Origin: Colius striatus
Lineage: Eukaryota; Chordata; Aves; Coliiformes; Coliidae
Length of the DNA stretch: 64,000 nucleotides
Assembly (NCBI RefSeq): GCF_028858725.1
Contig: NC_084781.1
Location: 1,186,513-1,250,512 of the forward strand
Direction of reading: 5' to 3'
Numbering within the stretch: position 1 is the stretch's first letter; each line of letters starts with the position of its first letter. The translations under genes were made by a program, and so were the position numbers. Below are positions 1 through 11,940 of this stretch, one piece after another. The notes below the pieces were generated by a model. The model ran no database searches and was not told the DNA's origin. It saw only the letters and a program-made list of their open reading frames with translations.

Positions 1-399
1 TACGTCAACCCTCCTGTCTCACTGCTGCAGCTCGTGAAGCTTCAGTATTTATGGGGCTTTTATTTCCTGTCCAGAGCCATGGAGGGGGGAGAATTACCCA
101 CCAAAAATCCCACCTGGATTGTCAGATGTGTCAGATGTGCTGTCCCTTAATGATTCTTCTTGATCTGGCTGTGACAGGCAAGGTGAAGTGATCTCCAGAT
201 GTTTCCTACCCCAGAGCTCAGCTCAAGGCTTATTGGGTTTTGAAGCTCTTGGGCTGATTGCTCAGTGGGTTCATCTGCTGGGGGGAACAGTTACCTATTA
301 ATCCATAATGAGCATGGTTATTAATCAACAACATAGTGTATTAATCAGTAGTTGGCCATAGTGATGGCCAATGGTTAGTGATGGGCCAGTGTGAGGTGA

Positions 400-453
400 G
401 TGGTTGGATTTGATGATCTTAAAAGGTCCTTTCCAAGCAGAAATGGTTCTGTG
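400..453 (+). mobile_element. CR1 3' tail
   Basis: Reads GTTGGATTTGATGATCTTAA and ends TTCTGTGA, the typical CR1 3' terminus. Only about 55 bp remain. Confidence 0.75.
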
Positions 454-2450
454 AGCCTAATGTTTCACCTCCAAACAAAATGTGCTGTGTTCTCCTCTTG
501 GTTAGGTCATTGGTAAGCATTACCTGTGGGGTTTGAGGCAGGGGAGAGGGATGGACAATGGGAATAATCCCCTCTCAGGGAGTTCAGCAGAGGTTCACTA
601 GAGATGCCCTTTGAGAGGGCACCGAATTCCCTCTGCTTCTGTGCACAAGCAGGAGGTGGGGAAGGGCAATGGTTTCTTGCAAGCTGGATGGCACTTGGTG
701 ACAGAATGAGGGGTGAGTGATGTGGGAGTTTTCAGGACCAAGAGAAAGGATGGTGCTGGTGACCCACCTCAAACAAGAAGGGAAGTTACAGCTGATGCAG
801 TTGAGATTGGAGATCCACCTTCCTTCCAGATAGCAACCAAGATGTTCCTGAGAGAGACTCGAGATCCTGCCATGGCTTTACTCCAAAGATCTTCTCCCTG
901 CATTAATCCTTCCTTTAGACTCCCCTACACAAGTGCCCAGCATATGATGCTCCTGGTGCTACTGATTAGGTTTGTGGAGCTGCCCACACCACTTTCTTCT
1001 CTTTCCCTCTTTTGAAGGAAAGACAGAGTTCCTGCCTAGAGCTGAAGTCAGGTGAGACAAGCTCCATCTCTACATCTCTACTGAAGGAGGAGAAGCACAG
1101 AAGGAGAGAACAGAGTCACACCTTGATGGTGTAACTGCACAGACCCCTGGTTCCTCCCTGTGCCAAGAGAATTCCCACACCATGTTCACCCTCAGCATCT
1201 GAAACACAGTGCTTGGAAAGAAAAAGGCCTTTTCTTTTGCTGGTTGGTTATTGGTGTCTCCAGGAGGTGGGATTTCCCTTTGTTTATAATCCAGGTCAGT
1301 AGACAGAAACACTTCAAGAGCTGTGGCTTTCTTTTATCTCCTGCTCATCAAGGTGAAAGGCTGGGAGAGCTCACAGTGAGGGGAGCACTTGTGTTTGTTT
1401 GCTGAGGGGTGAGGTCCTTGCTTGGTGCAGGTCACCTTGTGCTGAGATGTCCCTGTGAGGGTCCCATAGGGACACAAAAGAGCTTTGCAACCACCAAAGG
1501 CTGCTGGGTGGAGGTGATGCCACGGGCCACATCCTCACCACACTGAGCAAGCAGGGTTTGGGCTGCCTGGGGCAGCAAACTGTTGGGGTTTCCTTGTTCC
1601 CCATCCTTTCCTGAGGTGAAGAAATCAATCTCAGCTCTGTGGCTGTATCAGCCCACAGGGGTTCAGTTCCTCTTGGGTCACCACTGCCAAGTGCATCTTG
1701 GTGCACATCCCAAAGGCACGTTGCAGCCTCCCACGTGCTGCTGGGGCTCAGGAAAGCAGAGCCCCACCTTGTTTGTAACCTCAGCAGCTTCTCTCAGAGC
1801 ACAGGGTGGCAAGGACACAGGCTGCTTTGTTGTACAGGCCAGCTGGAAAGGGAAGAGATGGCGTGAGACCCACAGAAATGTTCCTCAAAGCCACAGCTGG
1901 GTCGGTGGAGTCCAGGCAATGCTGTGCCACCCATCTAAACCCACCCCTGGGGAAACTGAGGCAGGGTGTCACGAGCTAAATGCATCCTGAGTAACCTGCC
2001 TCACCTTCCAAAGTCATTTTAGAAAGCCACCTTCACCCTGTAGCTGGTGGTTGTCACCAGAGATGAGCTGCTTGGGGACAACCCACCAACTCTAGGGAGG
2101 GTGTCAAAACCCATTTGGCTCGTTCCTAAGCACTTTGTGCTCTCATGCACTGGGCTGCTGGTGCCTTTGGCTTTCACCACCATGTGAGCAAAGGCTTTGA
2201 GAGGCACATCTCCACATTCCCATCCTCCCCACCCCAAGGCTTGGCCATGCAGTTGCTGCTACGTGAGGCCAAGCCTTTGCTTTTACTGCAGTGGTTGGAG
2301 ATGCTCAGGACAGTGCTGCAACACCCACAAAGGGAAAGAGATGGCTTCAGGTCAGATGGCAAGAAATGATGGGGAAACCAACACCAGGCATTTGTGGCAA
2401 CATTTGTGGGTGTTTCAAAGTGGTGGATCCACCAAACCCCACCAAATCAA
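454..2450. other. Intergenic, nothing recognisable
   Basis: Unique-looking sequence; short overlapping reading frames only, none with family similarity. Confidence 0.6.
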
Positions 2451-2451
2451 A

Positions 2452-2613
2452 TGCCCAGGGAGGGTGTGGAGGCTCCTTGCTTGGAGCTCTTCAAGACCCA
2501 CCTGGACACTTTCCTCTGTGACCTGATCTAGGTGGGAGCTGCTTCTGCAGGGGATTGGGCTGGATGAGCTCTAAAGGTCCCTCCCAACCCCACCATGCTG
2601 TGGTTCTATGATC
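2452..2613 (+). mobile_element. CR1-B LINE 3' end
   Basis: CCCAGGGAGGGTGTGGAGGC start, the CACCTGGACAC block, the GGGCTGGATGAGCTCTAAAG block and a TTCTATGATCT tail. 5'-truncated. Confidence 0.9.
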
Positions 2614-2951
2614 TGAGCTTCTGGGTTTCTCCTGGTCTTGAAGAAGAGGAGGCTGCAGCTCGCTGTGCCAAGGGCAAGGAGGGTTGAAGTGGGGAAAACA
2701 GCCCATGGTGCCACTTGGCATGGAATGGGGAGGCTTTGAAGGCTTTGCAGAGCCATTTAGCCCTGCAACAGGGCAATTCTGGGAACAAATTCACATGTTT
2801 TGGCCAAAAAAGCTGAAAATGGCTCTGGGTTTTCTTCTTCTAGATGAACTCTCAGGTGGGGAAGGAAATAAATCCCCTGGAAATCTGGGTGATGCCAGTG
2901 AAAACCAGATCCCTGCCCCTCCTCAGATTCACCTCTTGGCATCCACTTGTG

Positions 2952-3060
2952 TCACAGAATCAGAGGATCACTTGGGTTGGAAAAGGCCTTGAAGATCACC
3001 AAGTCCAACCACACTGCCAAGCCCATCACAGCATCCCTCTCTCCACACCAAGACAAGCAA
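2952..3060 (-). mobile_element. CR1 3' end, diverged
   Basis: Begins CACAGAATCAGAGGATCA followed by TTGGGTTGGAAAAGGCCTTG, the inverted CR1 tail. The body decays after about 100 bp. Confidence 0.7.
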
Positions 3061-3756
3061 AGCCACTTCCCCACCAGCCCTTCCAGAAACCTTCCCAGAC
3101 CCTGAAGTCTTCCCCCTCTTTTATTCCCCCCTCCCTCTAGGATCATCCAAGCTGGGAGGAACTGGGATGAGATTGTTTTCACTGGTCCCATCCTACCTGC
3201 AACGCTCCTGCCTCAGTTTCCCCAGCCCTTCCATTAGGACTGATGATCTTTCTTCACCCCAACACAGTCAGGGCATGTAAGAAATGTGCCTTTTAAATGC
3301 CATTCAGGCATTTTACACCTCCAATCTTCATGAGAACAGAACCAGCAGATGGCTGGCTCTGCCCCACAACCCATCACAAAGCAGCAGTGGGGGATTGGGC
3401 AGAGACTGAAGGTTGTCTGCTTCTGGTTTTTTCAGTGCTTTCTGTCATATTTTTAGTCACTAAGATGTTTTTCCTGGCTGTTTCATCCCCTCTCCATCCA
3501 CTGACCAAGCAGGAAAAGGTTGTAGAAGGGCCATGGAGCTGCCAAACCTCATCTGCAGCTGGGAGATGGGACCTGCCAGCATTGATACATCCTGAACAAC
3601 AGCACAAGGTGCTTTGGAAAACATGGAAATCCCCTCCCCAAAAATGAGAATGCAGTGCCCTGGATTCCCTCACAGGTTGGCCAGAGCCAGGATAAAGGCT
3701 CAGTGGGTCCCTCACCCTCTTGCAGCCCTTGGGGAGAGACCCCAAGCTTTGCATTG

Positions 3757-3830
3757 GAATCATTATGGTTAACAAAACACCTTGAAGATCCTCAGGTCCA
3801 ACCCCTGCCAAGCCCAGGCACTAAAGAGCT
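3757..3830 (-). mobile_element. CR1 3' tail, diverged
   Basis: Inverted tail with CACCTTGAAGATCCTCAGG and the TCCAACCCCTGCCAAGCCC block. Confidence 0.6.
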
Positions 3831-4202
3831 TCATTTGGGATCTACAGGATGAATTCCCTACCCAGATCACTTCAGATGGTCTCACCAGGGCTTTGCATCC
3901 TCTAAAGCTTATAAATCTCTTAGCTCAGGGCTGCTAAGGCAATTACAGCTGGTTACACATGCAGCCCATCAAATATTTGTCATGTTTAAAGCACCTGGGA
4001 GTCATTCTTCAGCTTAACCCAATCACCCTGAGCATCCCTTGAACCAAAGAGATTCCCAGCAGCAACATATTTGGTGTGCCAGAGGTAGGGCAAAGGTAAT
4101 CTGAGGAGGGAAAAGTCCCATTCCTGTTGTTTTCCTGCATGGGGGGGGATGGAATCACAACAACCATCCTTCAGCTTGAGAGGAATGTAGAGCCTTGTGG
4201 GA
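3831..4202. other. Intergenic, nothing recognisable
   Basis: Unique, A/T-richer than its neighbours. Confidence 0.5.
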
Positions 4203-4843
4203 TTATAGGGTGTGGGAGGGACCTTTAGAGATCATCCAGCCCAACCCCACTGCTAAAGTAGGTCCCACATAGATCAGGTCACACTGCTGAGGCCTCAGCT
4301 GGAGTCCTGTGGCCAGTTGTGGGCTCCCCAGCTGCAGAGGGACAGGGAAGTGCTGCAGAGAGGCCAGTGCAGGGCTGCCAAGATGCTCAGGGCACTGGAG
4401 CATCTTCCTTGTGAGGAAAGGCTGCGGGACCTGGGGCTGGTCAGTCTGGAGAAGAGAAGGTTGAGAAGGAACCTCACCAATGCTGATAAATATCTAAAGG
4501 GTGGGTTTGGAGAGGATGGGGCCAGTGTTTTTAATGTGGTTGCCAGTGACAGGACAAGGGGTGATGGGCACAAGCTGGAACACACAGAGTGTCACTGGCA
4601 CAGGAGGAGAAACCCCTTTGGTGCTGAGGTGAGGGAGCCCTGGCCCAGGCTGCCCAGGGAGGATGTGGAGGCTCCTTCTCTGCAGGTTTCCAACCCCACC
4701 TGGACACGTTCCTGTGTGACCTGAGCCAGGGGAACCTGCTGGAGAGAGGCCAGTGCAGGGCTGCCAAGATGCTCAGGGCACTGGAGCATCTTCCTTGTGA
4801 GGAAAGGCTGCGGGACCTGGGGCTGTTCAGTCTGGAGAAGAAG
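4203..4843. mobile_element. Composite CR1-B: inverted 3' end, forward body, partial second copy
   Basis: 4203-4283 is a CR1 3' tail in minus orientation. 4284-4742 is a plus-oriented CR1-B body from GCTGAGGCCTCAGCTGGAGT to the ACCTGAGCC region. 4743-4843 repeats the segment at 4355-4455 with about one mismatch. The head-to-head switch at CACACTGCTGAGG fits twin-primed insertion; the terminal repeat is an extra event. Confidence 0.85.
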
Positions 4844-4846
4844 ATA

Positions 4847-4950
4847 CTTAGCATACTGGATACTTAGATTCAATGAGATTCCTCTTCTTGGCTTCATTCT
4901 TCTTAGCATACTGGATACTTAGATTCCATGAGATTCTTCTTCTTGGCTTA
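4847..4950. repeat. 55-bp tandem duplication
   Basis: CTTAGCATACTGGATACTTA begins copies at 4847 and 4902; the copies differ at about two positions. It directly abuts the composite CR1. Confidence 0.9.
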
Positions 4951-7042
4951 AGCCAAGTCTTGCTGAGCCTGAGAGGATTCAAGTTCACCTGGTTGGCTTT
5001 TGGGGTGGTTCTTCCTCTCCCAGTGCACTCGTTTCATTCAGCAAAGGATAAAGAAGCCTTCTGAGAGGGTTTCTGCACCATTTTTTCCCCCCTTCCCTTT
5101 CCATCTTCCTTTATTTTTTAATGGACTTGATTAAAAAAAGGAGATGGATTAGCCAAGCCCAGCCCATGTGATTTTAATAACTCAATTAACATCTCCCAAC
5201 CTGTCTCATTCAACCTAAATCAAACCCCAATTGGAGATGTTGAATAGATCACAGCAGGACTTTGTGCAGAGACAACTGCAGCTGTGGGGGTGCCAGGAAA
5301 AGGAGCTCACCTTTGCACAGGCCAGACCTGTTCCTTCCCCCAATCCCAAGGGTGTTGTGCCAGGATAAATCAGCCTTTCATTCCCTTGGGCTGGAGAGAG
5401 CTGGGGTAGGGGGGGGGGTGGGGGTGGGGTAGAGATGAGGAGTGGGGTGCTCTGGAAGGGAACACAAACTGGTAACATGGCTGGTTATGAAGGTGGGATC
5501 TTTTCCATGTATCTGAACCACATGGGCTGAGAAATAAACCTCAGGATGCTGAGGGCCAGGAAGAAGGATGGTGACAACTGCCCTGGTTACGACGTGCTCT
5601 GCAGAGGAAAGGGCTTTGGCTTGTGCTGGAAACAGGTTGGGTTTGTTGGGAAGGGAAACAGGGAAGAGCAAGGAAACATCAATGTCTTCTGCAAATGCTT
5701 GCCCTCAACAAGGAATCATCAGTCAGTGCCACATCAGCTCTTCTCTTTGTGCCCTCTGCCCCTTCCTTTGCCTCCTTTCTGCTCTCAGGGTGCTTTTTCC
5801 CTTCAGCTTTCAGTGGATCCTCACACCTCCCCCAAAACATCCAGGCAAAGTGCTTCTGTTTCATCCCTTTCCCCACCACAACCTCCAAAGCCAGAGAGCC
5901 AAGGAAGACAGGGTCTGCTTTCCATCACTCCTGCCAAGCAGGGCTTAGATCTCCCCCACTTTAAGACACGTTTTGGGGGCATTAAATAGATGCCACCAGA
6001 TTAAAACCGTGTTCAAAGGCCACTCAGCTGTGGCCCCAAAGAGCTGGGAGTTCAACAGGAGCTTGTTGGGGGCGATGGCCTGAGATTGCACAGCCCCTTG
6101 AGGGGCTTTGGACCTCTTTGGATGGATGAACAAGACTGAAAACAGCTCCCCAGGGGCAGGGGGTGGATGGAGGGGGGTTGCATTTGGCATGTGCTGACTC
6201 GTGGCGGCGGCTGAGGTGATGTCAAACACACAGCCCAGCTCTTCCCCCTGGATGGATGGGTTTGGTAGCAAAGGTTCAGCTGCTGCTCTCCCTGCAGGAA
6301 AGGACAGGGGCAGCAGTAAGGCTGGAGTCAGCCCCAGGAGATAAAGTCAGTCTGGAAAATGTCTAAACTAAGTCAGGGAGACACTGTGCAAAACAGCAGA
6401 GGCAAAGGGCCACGGGGCTCGGGGGAGAGTCCTGACAGGAGGCTTAAATCCCTTACATCCAGCTGGTCACCTCTGAGAGGGGCTGGAAAGTGAGTGGACA
6501 AAGCTTGTTTTCCCTGGGCACACAGCAGCAGTGGAAAGTGTGTGACTGACACCTTTCCAAAGCCCAAGAGACCCCTCTGTGCCCATTAAAGTCAACGCTG
6601 TGGGGGTCAGCTGAGAGCATGGGGCACACAGGCACTTGGGCAACAAAGACAGACCCAGAGAGAGGCATGGAAAGCCCAGATTTAAACCACACTGATCCAC
6701 TGGAAAGCCATTGCTTCATCCTTTCTTTTTGTTATGCCTTGAGAGAGAAACTTGAAGGCTGCAGCTGGTGGTTTTGCAACGCTGTTGACAAGGATTTTCC
6801 AACCCTGCCCCAACCCTGCTGACGTTTGTTGGACTTCTATCACCTGGAAATCTGCTCCAAATGTTCCTAGAGCAGCATTTGTTTACTGGGGAGCTTTAAT
6901 CCTCTGCTTTTACAGCCCTGGGTGATGCAAAGCTGCCTTGAAACCACTTAAAGGAGGTGGTGGAGGGGGAGGGAAAAAGCCAACCTCAAGTGAAAGGAGA
7001 TTTGAATCATTGAGTGCTGCAAAGCTCAGCCCATCTCTTTGT
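4951..7042. other. Intergenic, with a G-run
   Basis: Unique sequence; includes a poly-G block near 5403-5429. No exon recognised. Confidence 0.6.
5403..5429 (+). other. G-quadruplex-capable G-run
   Basis: Four or more runs of at least four G separated by TA or T within 27 bases. Confidence 0.6.
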
Positions 7043-7219
7043 TCCTGGGTCTGACATCCCCAAAAACAAACCAACCAGCCAATCATCCTGGGTCTGACAT
7101 CCCCAAAACCAAACCAACCAACCAACCATCCTGGGTCTGACATCCCCAAAACCAAACCAACCAGCCAATCATCCTGGGTCTGACATCCCCAAAACCAAAC
7201 CAACCAACCAACCAACCTC
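7043..7219. repeat. 43-bp minisatellite, 4 copies
   Basis: Units start TCCTGGGTCTGACATCCCCA at 7043, 7086, 7129 and 7172, each 43 bp, followed by CCAAAC/CAAC runs. Two alternating end types (AGCCAATCA and AACCAACCA) suggest an 86-bp dimer. Confidence 0.95.
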
Positions 7220-7874
7220 CCTCCAGCAACCCCACAGCCACTTTCCAAACTCAAAGAGGGATCTGGAGTGGTTAATCCTGGCACAGCTTCACCATTGGAA
7301 GCTTCATCACCACCCAAAAGCATTCTCTTGGGTTGGGTTTGTTGTCTGTGGTTGGGTTGGGGTGCCCCCTTGGGTGCTGTGCTTCAGGGAAGGATGAGGA
7401 TCAGCCCCTGGGAAGGATGAGGGTCAGCCTCTTGTCTCTGCACTCTCAGTCCTTTGAGTGGTGGGAGGTAACTGCCTGGGAGTAGGGAAAGAGAAATGCT
7501 CGTGGTTTCTGCACCATCACAGCTTGAGGGGGCAAAAAACCCCTCCCTTTACCCCAAAAAGCATTGAAACAGTTGGTGGAAAACCATTACTGGGTGTTCT
7601 CCCTGCATGGCACCTTCCAAGGGCAGCCCATGGCTGCTCCCAGTGGAGATGCTTTCACCTGTAGCTTCAGTGGTGGCATCTCACCTGCCTTTGGCTCCTT
7701 GGCTGTTGAGTGGCCTCAAGCAGTGGTTGATTCAAAGCTGGAGCTCCAAGGGGCACTTAGAAACTGAGCTCTGGGGGGGTTTGAAGTTGTTATTTGCCTT
7801 CTGTGAAGTGCCTTGGGATCAAAACCCCTGCTTTGCCCTTTCTTGGCACTTCAGATGAACAGATCTTTGGTGAA
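7220..7874. other. Intergenic, nothing recognisable
   Basis: Unique sequence between the minisatellite and a CR1. Confidence 0.5.
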
Positions 7875-8130
7875 GCCCTTGGAATCACTCAATCATTTGG
7901 GTTGGAAAAGAGCTTCAAGCTCCTGGAGTCCCAGCCCTGACTTCACTCTTCCAAGCCCACCACTGACCCCTGGCCCTCAGCATCTCATCTGGGTGGCTTT
8001 GGGATCCCTCCAGGGCTGGGCACTGCCCCAGCTCCCTGGGCAGCCTGGCACAGGGCTGACACCCCTCTCAGGGAAACAGTTCTGCCTCAGCTCCAGCCTC
8101 AACCTCCCCTGGGGCAGCTTGAGGCTGTTA
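7875..8130 (-). mobile_element. CR1-A LINE 3' end
   Basis: Inverted: TCATTTGGGTTGGAAAAGAG tail, CTCAGCATCTCA, CAGGGCTGGGCACTGCCCC and CTCAGGGAAACAGTTCTGCC blocks. Near-identical to the inverted copy at 9068-9344. Confidence 0.95.
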
Positions 8131-8200
8131 CAGGCTTTGGAAGGGACCTCCAGAGAGCATTTAGTCCAATCCCCAACTAAAGCAGGAGGATCTAGATCAG
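8131..8200 (-). mobile_element. Second CR1 3' tail directly adjacent
   Basis: GGCTTTGGAAGGGACCTCCA and AGCATTTAGTCCAATCCCC form another inverted CR1 3' end, abutting the first. Confidence 0.7.
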
Positions 8201-9067
8201 GTCCCATCTTCTTGGAGGTTGCTTTTTCTCTCTTAGCCACCTTTCCTCCCTTCAACCTGATGCCCTTAATGCTGGGAGCACCACCAAGCACCCTCAGAAA
8301 CAGGGTCCTGAAGCTTCTCCCTCTCCCCCTTGGTGATATGCAAAGGAGAGCCAAGAGCAAAGCTGAGAGGGGAGTCAGGGCTGGTGTATGGAGGCTGGGG
8401 ACTGGTTTCAAGAGTTCCAGGCAGTGAAACCATCCCCAGCAAACCTCCAGTTTGAACCCCAGAGGTTCATGTGGCCGGTTCTAGGTGGCAGCAGAGCTCA
8501 GACACGTTGGAAGAGGGAAGGAGAAGGGACCCAAAGGTTGGTTTTGATCCCTCTCCTTTATCCCCCTCAAAGCCACCATGTGCCCAGCACCTGATAAATG
8601 CTGGTTATAAACCTGGAGGAGAAGGAAAGACCATCAGATCTCCTTGGCTCTCATTTCTCTGTATGGATCCAGTGGAGAATGAGAACCACGTGCCTGGGTT
8701 CCCAGGGATGCCCCATCCTCCTGCCCCTGTAAAGCCAGTGAGGAGGGCATTTGGCTGTTTGGTGGGGGTTTCATGGAACAATGAGGCTTCAGGGCCATCA
8801 GCTGCTGCTGAACCTACATCTTTGTGGCTCCTCTGAGGACTGTATCCCCTTCATCAAGCAGCAACCCCACAGAGATCCCAACAGGCTCATGGAAGCTGCA
8901 GTGGAGATTCTCTGATGTCTTAAGAAGGGGTTGGGCTTGTGCTGCAGCCTGGCACCTTGGTGTTCATGGTGCATTTGGGGTTGCTGGACCAAACATTCTG
9001 GTTGGAAAGGTGGATGCCAAGCAGGCAGAATGTTCATACAACACCAGGCTCAGGTTGGTCTCTTCAT
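8201..9067. other. Intergenic spacer between inverted CR1 copies
   Basis: Unique, no exon recognised. Confidence 0.5.
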
Positions 9068-9344
9068 TAATGAACAGGACAAGAGGAAAATGGGCTGAAG
9101 ATGCCCCAGGGGAGGTTGAGGCTGGAGCTGAGGCAGAACTGTTTCCCTGAGAGGGGTGTCAGCCCTGTGCCAGGCTGCCCAGGGAGCTGGGGCGGTGCCC
9201 AGCCCTGGAGGGATCCCAAAGCCCTGGAGCTGAGGTGCTGAGGGCCAGGGGTCAGTGCTGGGCTTGGAAGAGTGAAGTCAGGGCTGGGACTCCAGGAGCT
9301 TGAAGCTCTTTTCCAACCCAAATGATTGAATGACTCCATGATGC
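9068..9344 (+). mobile_element. CR1-A LINE 3' end
   Basis: Starts near AACAGGACAAGAGGAAAATG, includes GCCCCAGGGGAGGTTGAGGC and ends CAACCCAAATGATTGAATGA. Plus orientation. Confidence 0.95.
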
Positions 9345-11721
9345 TCTGCCCTGTGCTGGAGTGCTGCTGCCCCACATCTCTGCAGGGGAAAGCTGCTTCC
9401 CTCAGGAGCAACAGGTCAAAAGGGCACTGCCACCACATGTGACCCACACTGCTGACCTCACACAGGGGTGAGGAGCATAATCCTGACACCAAAACCCACC
9501 CAGACACTCCAAACGTTGGAGGCAGCAAGAGGGAGGCGATGGGGAGGGAATGGTGAGGGAAGGATGCTCCTTCTCCCCCATCCCAGTCCAGGGAGCCAGG
9601 GTTGAAAAGGACTGAGGCAGTGACCCCAAAGGCCAGGGGAGAAGCAGGAGCAGATGTGAAACAGAAGCTGACAGTGTTGCAGTGACCAGCAGGATCCTGC
9701 CCTGGAGGAAATGACCCCTCTGCTCAGATGCATTGTCACCCACTTTGCTTACCAAGAGATGGCTGCTCTGCTGATTCCAATGGAGCTGCCCAGGGGCAGG
9801 AGCTGCTAAAAATACCAGGAGGCACCAAGACTGGCTGAAGAAAAGCCCCCCATGGGGGTCAATGCAATGGAAACAGGAGGATTCCCCAAGTCTGGGGGTT
9901 GCTTTTCCCATCCCTACATCATTTCTGCTGCCTTGTTCAGCTCTGGTTTGATTTTTAAGGTGGGGAAACTGAGGCACAGAGCAGGGGTGGCTGTTGCCCT
10001 CCACTTCCTATCCTGGTAATGAAAAAGAGGGTTTGGTTCAGGCTTCCTTGCAATCCTGGCTAAAAGAAAAGCCTGTGCCTGGTACCTCAGGGACAGTGTG
10101 ATGCTCCCCAGCCAGAAAAACACCAGTTTGCATCCCCTGTCCTCCCTGCCAGAGGGGAAAAAGGAGATACACCAAAGAGAGAGCCACCAAAACCCCTCTT
10201 AAAAGCCCAAGTTCTCACAGCAAGGAGCCTCCTCACTGTGTTTTGCCTTGGAAAACCTGAGGGGTTTTTATCTGGGTGGGATAATTGGAGCAGAATCAGA
10301 ATGTGGGGGGTGGGAGGTTAGTTCACAGGTAAGAGATGCCAGAGGAACGTGGGGAGAGGGAGACCAATGGAGCCTGGCAACAACCAGTGTTGTTGGGCAT
10401 CAAACCAGGGGGAAAGCAGCACAGGTGGAACTAAAACCAAAAGGAAAGAGAAGGTGAAATATCCTCCAGCACCAACCAGATGTTTCCTAAAGCCTCCTGG
10501 GTGAGAGCTGGGGAGGGGAGAAAAGAGCAACAAGTCAAGGGCTGGGAGGGGGGTTTGTCCCCAACGACAGCCCCTGGGGTGGTCTTTGTTCTCCTGGTGC
10601 TTTCTCCCCACACCAATTGCATCCACCTGGGACTTGAGCAGCTCTGAGTGGGCAGGAACAGGCTCTTTTTGCCCCATTTCTTTCTCCCAGCTGCTGGATA
10701 AACACGAGCCTTTCCCTCAGAGAGGCTTCTCAGGTGCTCTGATGCCCCAGCTACAAGGGGTGGGGGTTATTCTTCCAATGCTTCAAGAAAGAAACTGCTC
10801 TGAACCAGCTCATTGTCATTCCCTCATTGTATTTTTGGAGCAAGGGGAAAGGGATAAGAGAAAGGGGGCAAATCTCAGCTGTGCTGCAGGCACTTGGGTG
10901 GTGCCTCAGTTTCTCCTTCTCTGGGGATGCTCAAACTGGCTGAGCTTTGCCAAGGAAACCACCAATGTTTAGAGCAATAGTTGCCCCTGGCCAGGTTCCC
11001 TCCTGCATCAAAGCAGCAGGAGCTTCCAGCTCTGCCAGAGGGGTAACTCCTAACAAAAAGGGACCAAGGAGGGAGGGGTTTGGAGCTGCCTGGAGTTCAG
11101 CATCACTCCCCAGGGAACAGAAGGAGGCTGCAGCAGGGGCTGGGATTGTCATCACGTTTTTGCAAGGTTTCTCTAAAGCAGCCAAGTTTCCTTCTGGTGG
11201 GAACAAAAGATGGCACAGGGGGTGATTGATTGAGGGGTCTGGGGGGAGCTCTTGAGGTGGGGGGTGGTTTTTTGCCCCTCTGTCCAGCCCTGATGCTTCA
11301 AAACACCCCAGAGATTCCAGATGCTCACAGACAGTGACTCAAAACCAATCCTGTTGCTTTCTGACACCATCTGATGAAGCCATGGAGAGACTGACCTCCC
11401 CACCAGGAGCTTCTGGCCATCTTCTCCTCAGGTGCTGGGGAGAGGAGATTGTTTGGGGAAACCTCACTCAGTGTTTTGAGAGTTCAGCTCTAGCTGAGCT
11501 CATCCCTGTGAGGGGAAGGGGGTAAAGACCCAAACTGGAGAGAGCCAGGGATGGGAAAGCATCAGGAGCAAAGGTTTAGGCCTAATCCCCTTTGGGACAT
11601 CTCTGCTTGCCGTGGTATAAAGGGTTGGGAGGGGATGTTCTCTCATTGGAGTGGGAATTCATGGAGGTCTCATGGGATGATGCAGCTCTGGTGACACCTC
11701 AAGCTCCATGAAACCACTCAC
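9345..11721. other. Intergenic, nothing recognisable
   Basis: About 2.4 kb of unique sequence. Many short open frames, none with recognisable similarity. Confidence 0.6.
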
Positions 11722-11940
11722 CAACTGAGTGAATCTGGCTGCAAAAGACCTTGAAGCTCATTGAGTCCAACCTCTCCCCTCCACCCTGCCAAGCCCACCA
11801 CCAACCCCTGACCCTCAGCACCTCATCCACGTGCCTTTGCAAACATCTCCAGGGGGGTTCCACCACCTCCCTGAGCACCTCCTTGCAATGTTTAACAACC
11901 CTCTCAGTGAAGGAAAAGTTCCTTCTAAAAAGAACAAACC
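11722..11940 (-). mobile_element. Older CR1 3' end
   Basis: Inverted CR1 of a more chicken-like type: ACCTTGAAGCTCATTGAGTC start, then CTCCAGGGGGGTTCCACCAC and CTCTCAGTGAAGGAAAAGTT blocks. More diverged than CR1-A/B copies. Confidence 0.85.

Noticed and set aside
3374-3811. 145-codon minus-strand open frame
   Set aside because: No recognisable family and no splice or promoter context; overlaps a CR1 tail at one end.
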